Positions 60,045 to 64,000 of a stretch of DNA of 64,000 nucleotides are shown here, piece by piece; the stretch's first letter is position 1, and each line of letters begins with the position of its first letter. Position numbers and translations under genes: made by a program. The notes below the pieces were generated by a model, which worked only from the letters and a program-made list of their open reading frames with translations, ran no database searches and had not been told where the DNA came from. Source of the DNA: CAZBRS01 sp964494475 (GTDB lineage: Bacteria; Myxococcota_A; UBA9042; CAZBRS01); contig CAZBRS010000029.1 in NCBI GenBank assembly GCA_964494475.1, forward strand, positions 10,888 through 74,887. Direction: 5' to 3'.

Positions 60045-60365
60045 ATGCGTCCTATGCACGTCACCGTGCGCCAGGACGGACTCGATCTGGCCCTGCGAGC
60101 CGTGGCCCGGGCGCACGCCTGGCTGGATGCATCGTAGGACGGCCGCTACGCCAACGTCGCGGCGCTCGCCAAGGCCATCGGCACCGACCCGTCGTTCGTG
60201 CGCCGGATGCTGAACCTCACGCTGCTCGCGCCGACGACGATCGAGAGCGTGCTGGACGGCATCGAGAGCGATGCGGACGCGCTGGACAGGTTGGTGAGGG
60301 AGAAGGGGGCGGTGGTGGGGGTTCTGACGGGCATCCCCGATCAGGGTCACGGCCCCAATCAGTAG
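60045..60365 (+). pseudogene. Recombinase-type HTH fragment with premature stop
   Basis: From an ATG at 60045 the frame is broken by TAG at 60135 then continues to a stop at 60363. The segment YANVAALAKAIGTDPSFVRRM-LNLTLLAPTTIESVLDG resembles the HTH region common in serine recombinases and phage-related proteins (ASIAELAEAEGINRSYVSRVLRLT type). The same unit recurs at 62097-62350. It is a remnant, not a working gene. Confidence 0.65.
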
Positions 60366-60463
60366 CGGCATAGTCTCGGCACCGAATCGGTTGCCCGGAC
60401 CCTGCCTGGGAAGATTCTCGAAGACCTCGAAGAGGATTGCCTAGAAGAGCGGTGCGGATTTGA

Positions 60464-61240
60464 TCATGTCGTGCCTCGATTCGAGGCCCCGGAGCATGCA
60501 GCGTGCAGATCGAGCAGCCGCTTCTTGTCGGCGGCTGGCATCTTCTCGACGATGTACTTCATCCCTTCGCGCGAGAGGCGCTCGGCGTGCTCTTCGGCGA
60601 AAGCGACCACGGCGGCCCGGTCCGCTAGCGACAGCTCCCGCAGAACCCAGCCGACGCCGGTCTGGGCGAAACGTTCGGGGTCCCGCACGAGCGCGTCGGC
60701 GTTCCGGAGGATGAGGGCCGCCAGGCCGGGGACGCGTGCGTCGCCGTGCCTGGCGTGGTTGACGAAGGCCACGCAGGCCGCCCGCCGTTGCCATAGCGGC
60801 TCCGAGGTGCGCCAGACCGAGATGGCCTCGGCCAACTCGAGGGGCTCGTCGGCGTGCTCGACCATCTTGCCGAGTACCTTCACACAGAACCAGTCGCAGA
60901 GGTTCCAGTCGGCGATGTGACCTTGGGCGAAGAGTCGCGCGAACGCCGCCAGGTTCTTCGCCCTGAGGTGGGGAAGCACAATCTCGGAGAGGGCCAGCAC
61001 CCCCGCCAGTTTGTCTTCGGTGGGGGCCTCCTCGAACAGGCGGAGGGCCGCTTCGGTCTGTGCTGCGACCGGCAGGCCGTCGAGCCCTTCGTCCCGCCAC
61101 CATCCATGGACGGCCTCGCGCACGCCGGCCATGGGCACCCCGCGGAAGGTGGCGTTGCCCTTGAGGTACTTCTGCCAGAACGCGCGCGACGTGTCGGTGG
61201 CGCGCGCCTCGAGCGCGTCCTGAAGCCTGGCGATACGCAT
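60464..61240 (-). CDS. AlkD-like DNA alkylation repair protein
   Basis: This 258-residue protein is a helical HEAT-like-repeat protein of the DNA-alkylation-repair family: FWQKYLKGNATFRGVPMAGVREAVH, HIADWNLCDWFCVKVLGKMVE and RRAACVAFVNHARHGD match its usual repeats. AlkD removes N3- and N7-alkylated bases. It starts at an ATG 5 bp after the SDR stop, so both are one operon. Confidence 0.8.
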   Translation of the reverse strand: MRIARLQDALEARATDTSRAFWQKYLKGNATFRGVPMAGVREAVHGWWRDEGLDGLPVAAQTEAALRLFEEAPTEDKLAGVLALSEIVLPHLRAKNLAAFARLFAQGHIADWNLCDWFCVKVLGKMVEHADEPLELAEAISVWRTSEPLWQRRAACVAFVNHARHGDARVPGLAALILRNADALVRDPERFAQTGVGWVLRELSLADRAAVVAFAEEHAERLSREGMKYIVEKMPAADKKRLLDLHAACSGASNRGTT

Positions 61241-61245
61241 CGAAG

Positions 61246-61977
61246 CTACCAGGGTAGACGGTCCCCCAGGTGCTGCAACTGACCGTGGGGGAAGTCCTCG
61301 CGCGCCATGGTCACAAGCCCGACGACGGTCTTGGCGCCATCGGCCACTTCCATGGGTGCGGCCTGGGTGCCCAGGTCCGTCTTGACCCAGCCCGGGTGCG
61401 CAGCGGTGACGGCGATGGACTTCGGCGCCAACGTCCTGGATTGGATGAGAGCGAGCATGTTCAGTGCGGCCTTCGAGGTGGAGTACCCCACCGTCACGAA
61501 ACCCTTGACCTGGTCCCACAGGCTCTCGACCATCCCCAGGGATCCCAGCATGGACGATTGATGGATCACCCGTGCGTCGCTGCTCTTCGCGAGCAGGGGG
61601 ACCAGCGCCTCCGTGATGGCGAAGGGGGCCACGACGTTGACCTCAAGGGTCTTTCGGATCTTGTCGGCGCTAGTCGGTTGGCCGTCCCACTCGATGGCGA
61701 TTCCGGCGTTGTTCACGAGGACGTCGAGCTTACCGAACGTCCTGTCGAGGTAGTTCACGACGGCGCCAATGTGATCCGGATCGGTCACCTCGAGACGGAC
61801 GGCATGGGCGTCACAGCCCTCGGCAACGAGTTCGTCAGCAACCGCCTTCCCGGCCTTCTCGTCCCGCGAAGCCACCACGACGGTGTACCCCAGGCCGCCG
61901 AGTTGCCTGGCGATCTCCTTGCCAAGGCCTTTGTTGGCGCCGGTGATCAGCGCCACCTTTCCATTCTTCGTCGCCAT
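61246..61977 (-). CDS. Short-chain dehydrogenase/reductase
   Basis: From the ATG at 61977 behind a perfect AGGAGG (an in-frame ATG at 62022 has none) it has 243 residues. It shows the SDR cofactor loop TGANKGLG (residues 12-19), NNAGIAIEWDG and the catalytic Ser with YSTSK. The layout is like plant and bacterial carbonyl reductases of the SDR110C type. NADPH-dependent substrate not determined. First gene of the SDR-AlkD operon. Confidence 0.9.
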   Translation of the reverse strand: MATKNGKVALITGANKGLGKEIARQLGGLGYTVVVASRDEKAGKAVADELVAEGCDAHAVRLEVTDPDHIGAVVNYLDRTFGKLDVLVNNAGIAIEWDGQPTSADKIRKTLEVNVVAPFAITEALVPLLAKSSDARVIHQSSMLGSLGMVESLWDQVKGFVTVGYSTSKAALNMLALIQSRTLAPKSIAVTAAHPGWVKTDLGTQAAPMEVADGAKTVVGLVTMAREDFPHGQLQHLGDRLPW

Positions 61978-62096
61978 CGGATCCTCCTGTTCTTCGTCTG
62001 ATCGATAGCCGTTCTCTTGCACGAAAAAAAAGCTAGGCGCCGGTCGAAACCCGTCAAGGGACCGGAGTCGGACGCGACGAACGAGCTCGAGCCGCC

Positions 62097-62350
62097 GTGC
62101 TTGCCCACGCGTGGCTGGACGCCCTCGAGGACCGACGCTACGCCAACGTCGCGGCGCTCGCCGACGCCATCGGTAGCGACCCGTCGTTCGTGCGCCGGAT
62201 GCTGAACCTCACGCTGCTCGCGCCGACGATGATCGAGAGGGTGCTCGACGGCATGGAGGGCGATGAGGATGCGTTGGAGAGGCTGGCGCGGGAGGCGGGG
62301 GTGGGGTGGGGTGGGCGCACTGACGCTTCGAGCGTGCCGATCGAACGAAG
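62097..62350 (+). pseudogene. Second recombinase-type HTH fragment
   Basis: The frame from the GTG/ATG region at 62097 encodes AWLDALEDRRYANVAALADAIGSDPSFVRRM then LNLTLLAPTMIERVLDG, over 80 percent identical at DNA level to 60130-60290. It diverges after about 62290. A decayed copy of the same mobile-element protein, near an inverted fragment of the Cys-rich lipoprotein gene. Confidence 0.65.
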
Positions 62351-62435
62351 CCCAACGACCTCACTCGACGGCCGTCTGCGCCTCGTGACGAGAAGTCGTA
62401 CAACAAAGTCCGGGTTTCGCTGGCGAGCAGCAGCG

Positions 62436-62540
62436 CTGCCGAACGAGGATGACCTAAGGAGTGGCGGATGTGCGGCCTGCGCGATCGGCTAGAACTACGC
62501 ATTCGTTTCTGGCGAGGTCTGGTATCGAGCGGCGCCGGGA
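62436..62540 (+). pseudogene. Inverted fragment of a Cys-rich lipoprotein paralogue
   Basis: The plus strand reads LPNEDDLRSGGCAACAIG, stop, NYAFVSGEVW, matching IPNEDDITSGGCSACAIST-NYSFIAGEVF near the C-terminus of the lipoprotein at 62631-63722, which lies on the opposite strand. Similarity is around 70-75 percent in protein, so it comes from a related gene rather than a recent copy. A TAG interrupts it. Confidence 0.7.
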
Positions 62541-62630
62541 GAGGCGTTTCGGAGGGTCGCAGTTCAAGGTAGCGGCCCGAAGACCTCCATCATCGATAGC
62601 GGCGCCGGGCCGCTACGCTGCCGCTAGCCA

Positions 62631-63722
62631 TCAATCCTCGGCAAGACCGCACTCCACCGGGCCGCTCGCGCAGCGAATGACCGCGCTCTGGTGCGAGCCC
62701 CACGAGGGGGCTTCGGTGCGTGCGAAGGGCTGGCCGAAGGCGCCTCGCGCAAACACCTCTCCGGCGATGAACGAGTAGTTGGTGCTGATCGCGCATGCGG
62801 AGCAGCCCCCGCTGGTGATGTCGTCCTCATTCGGGATCGAGAACGAGGGATCCACGAGCTCGCAGAGGTCCTGGCCGTGGCCGCCGTAGTCCGCCGCGGG
62901 AAGGTAGGGGCCGTCCGCAGTCTCCGAGAGGAAGAAGCGGTAGCCGCTGCCGCACGACACCAGGCCGAGCCAGAGACCATAACGAGCATCGAAGCGGCGG
63001 AACGAAGGACCGTCACAGTCCATCTCTTCGGCGCTCCAATACGTCGTGTCGATGAACTCCTGGGCGCGTTCAAGACTGGAAGCCTCCCACCCTTCGCAGA
63101 CCTCAGGGGCCGGATCGGTGCCGGATGACGCGTCGCAGCCGTCGAAGAGCACGGCGTCGTTCCAGGTGCAGTAGACCTGCAGAACCGGATTGCTCGCCGC
63201 GTTCAGCTGGCAATTTGCAAGTGCCTCGGCCTCCGGAATCTCCTGAGTCTCAATGAACGGCTGTCCGTCACAGAAATAGCCACGGTAGATGCCGGTCGGA
63301 GCAAGCTCGGGGTCGCCTTCGACATCGGCGGTGGCACAACCTGCACCGCATCGGTACACAGCATCGTAGAATTCGTTGAAGCAGGCCTCGTCCGAGGCGT
63401 CGATCGCGTCGCGGCAGGTCGTGAGCGCCGGGAATGCGATCTCCACGCAGGTGCGCCAGCAGGATGTGAGGTTCTCGTCATCCGGTGTGGGCTGCTCGTC
63501 GGGAGCAAGCACCGGGTCGACCGGCTCATCGTCCGGCGTTGCCTCGGGCGCCGGTTCGTCCCCGCGTTCACGCGCCGTTTCGCCGGTTTCGTCCGCGTCA
63601 CCCCCCGAAACGAGCTTGGCGCGGGCCGTCCCGATCGCGTCTTCCCGCAGGTCATCCTCGCACCCGGGCGCAATCCCCAGCGTCAGTGCGCCACACAGGG
63701 CTACCAGAATGGATTTGTTCAT
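62631..63722 (-). CDS. Cys-rich lipoprotein of unknown family
   Basis: From the ATG at 63722 it has 363 residues, a lipobox (LTLGIAPGCED) and a long acidic linker (residues 25-85). The mature part has about 14 Cys, including SCWRTC, CGAGC and GGCSACAIS, and several aromatic residues. I do not recognise the family. A degraded inverted piece of a paralogue lies next to it, so the family is probably expanded in this genome. The upstream region (63723-64000) holds only a possible tiny frame and an IS91-type fragment. Confidence 0.75.
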   Translation of the reverse strand: MNKSILVALCGALTLGIAPGCEDDLREDAIGTARAKLVSGGDADETGETARERGDEPAPEATPDDEPVDPVLAPDEQPTPDDENLTSCWRTCVEIAFPALTTCRDAIDASDEACFNEFYDAVYRCGAGCATADVEGDPELAPTGIYRGYFCDGQPFIETQEIPEAEALANCQLNAASNPVLQVYCTWNDAVLFDGCDASSGTDPAPEVCEGWEASSLERAQEFIDTTYWSAEEMDCDGPSFRRFDARYGLWLGLVSCGSGYRFFLSETADGPYLPAADYGGHGQDLCELVDPSFSIPNEDDITSGGCSACAISTNYSFIAGEVFARGAFGQPFARTEAPSWGSHQSAVIRCASGPVECGLAED

Positions 63723-63836
63723 CGCCCGACTCCTGTCATTGACGCTGCGACATGCTGCGTCTTGATGCCTCATGTAACCTAGCCACACCCGGCACGAGGT
63801 CAAGGACAGCCTCGTAAGGAAAAAGGGAGAACGACC

Positions 63837-63902
63837 ATGGCGACACCAAGTGAGCCTGCTGGGGCTGAGGAACGGCGGACACTGCTGGTGCCACCAGGGT
63901 AG
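63837..63902 (+). CDS. Possible 21-residue peptide or truncated start
   Basis: An ATG behind AGGGAG opens a 21-residue frame (ending LLVPPG) that stops at TAG 63900. The good ribosome site suggests the start of a once longer gene of the adjoining IS91-type remnant. Low confidence as a true gene. Confidence 0.25.
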   Translation: MATPSEPAGAEERRTLLVPPG

Positions 63903-63961
63903 AGGACGTCGCTCAAACCCCCTCTACAAGAGCCTCCGCGCCCCATCTGTTGCCCAAACCC

Positions 63962-64000
63962 CCGGCGCGGATTGTCGTCCCGCTCGCGCCGATGCCTGCA
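63962..64000 (+). repeat. Third IS91-type fragment, running off the window
   Basis: CCCGGCGCGGATTGTCGTC and onward matches 59805-59835 almost exactly, the start of the IS91-type remnant there. The sequence ends at the window edge, so the rest cannot be read. Confidence 0.65.

Overview
The window is one 64 kb stretch of very GC-rich bacterial DNA with strong third-position G/C bias. Several features point to Myxococcota (the former delta-proteobacteria): many lipoproteins with Asp/Ala/Pro-rich linkers after the lipobox Cys, a MopE-type protein with DDDCDG metal-binding repeats, a protease ending in a MYXO-CTERM-like tail (Cys, hydrophobic helix, Arg cluster), tandem PAS/response-regulator proteins and several outer-membrane TonB receptors. 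The genus cannot be named from the sequence. No rRNA, tRNA or CRISPR array was seen.

Layout. 1-6.3 kb: end of an acetoacetate-decarboxylase-like gene, an Asp-box propeller lipoprotein, two GH5-type lipoproteins (one lacking its nucleophile), a small LTxxQ-type lipoprotein and a peroxiredoxin-like (PRXL2/SelU-type) gene whose in-frame TGA at 5841 sits on the catalytic Cys and is followed by a SECIS-like hairpin, so it is read as a selenoprotein. 6.3-12 kb: ARPP-1 protein and a divergent unknown gene separated by two perfect 19-bp palindromes; a ParE/Phd toxin-antitoxin pair; an M30-like protease; an esterase and an ATP-grasp enzyme. 12.2-24.6 kb: a MopE-like lipoprotein, then a zinc-ribbon protein, gp25, baseplate J, a PASTA-tail protein I fusion, an unknown 510-residue protein, an embedded RNA methyltransferase and two FHA proteins. 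This is a baseplate-only relative of contractile injection systems, with no sheath or tube gene in view. 24.6-27.8 kb: two AAA/DUF4143 ATPases and an IS91-type transposase remnant, bounded by duplicated fragments of the neighbouring FHA and response-regulator genes.

27.8-40.1 kb: a response regulator/PAS kinase/response regulator operon, then three co-oriented metal-acquisition units: CbiMNQO nickel/cobalt ECF transporter; TonB receptor plus lipoprotein (interrupted only by an artificial assembly gap); and a ZnuABC-like ABC system with Cys/His-rich lipoprotein, outer-membrane barrel and His-rich small protein. A shared dyad, GTAGCAC-N13-GTGCTAC, lies before cbiM, before this TonB receptor and before a second TonB receptor at 47 kb, suggesting one metal regulon. 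40.2-47.1 kb: small Lys-rich protein, class III cyclase, an ABC exporter with a large insertion in its ATPase domain, a cNMP-binding protein, a tiny Pro-rich peptide and the second TonB receptor. 47.2-57 kb: two radical SAM enzymes, a diacylglycerol-kinase-type lipid kinase, a three-gene FAD/FAD/Fe-S oxidase, an ADP-forming acyl-CoA synthetase and a PAS protein.

57-59.7 kb: a secreted M1-type peptidase with a C-terminal dockerin in an operon with a lipoprotein that looks like a cohesin, a candidate minimal cohesin-dockerin pair. 59.7-64 kb: a decayed mobile-element zone (IS91-type and recombinase-HTH fragments, a REP-like palindrome, an inverted fragment of a lipoprotein gene) around an SDR/AlkD-like operon and a Cys-rich lipoprotein.
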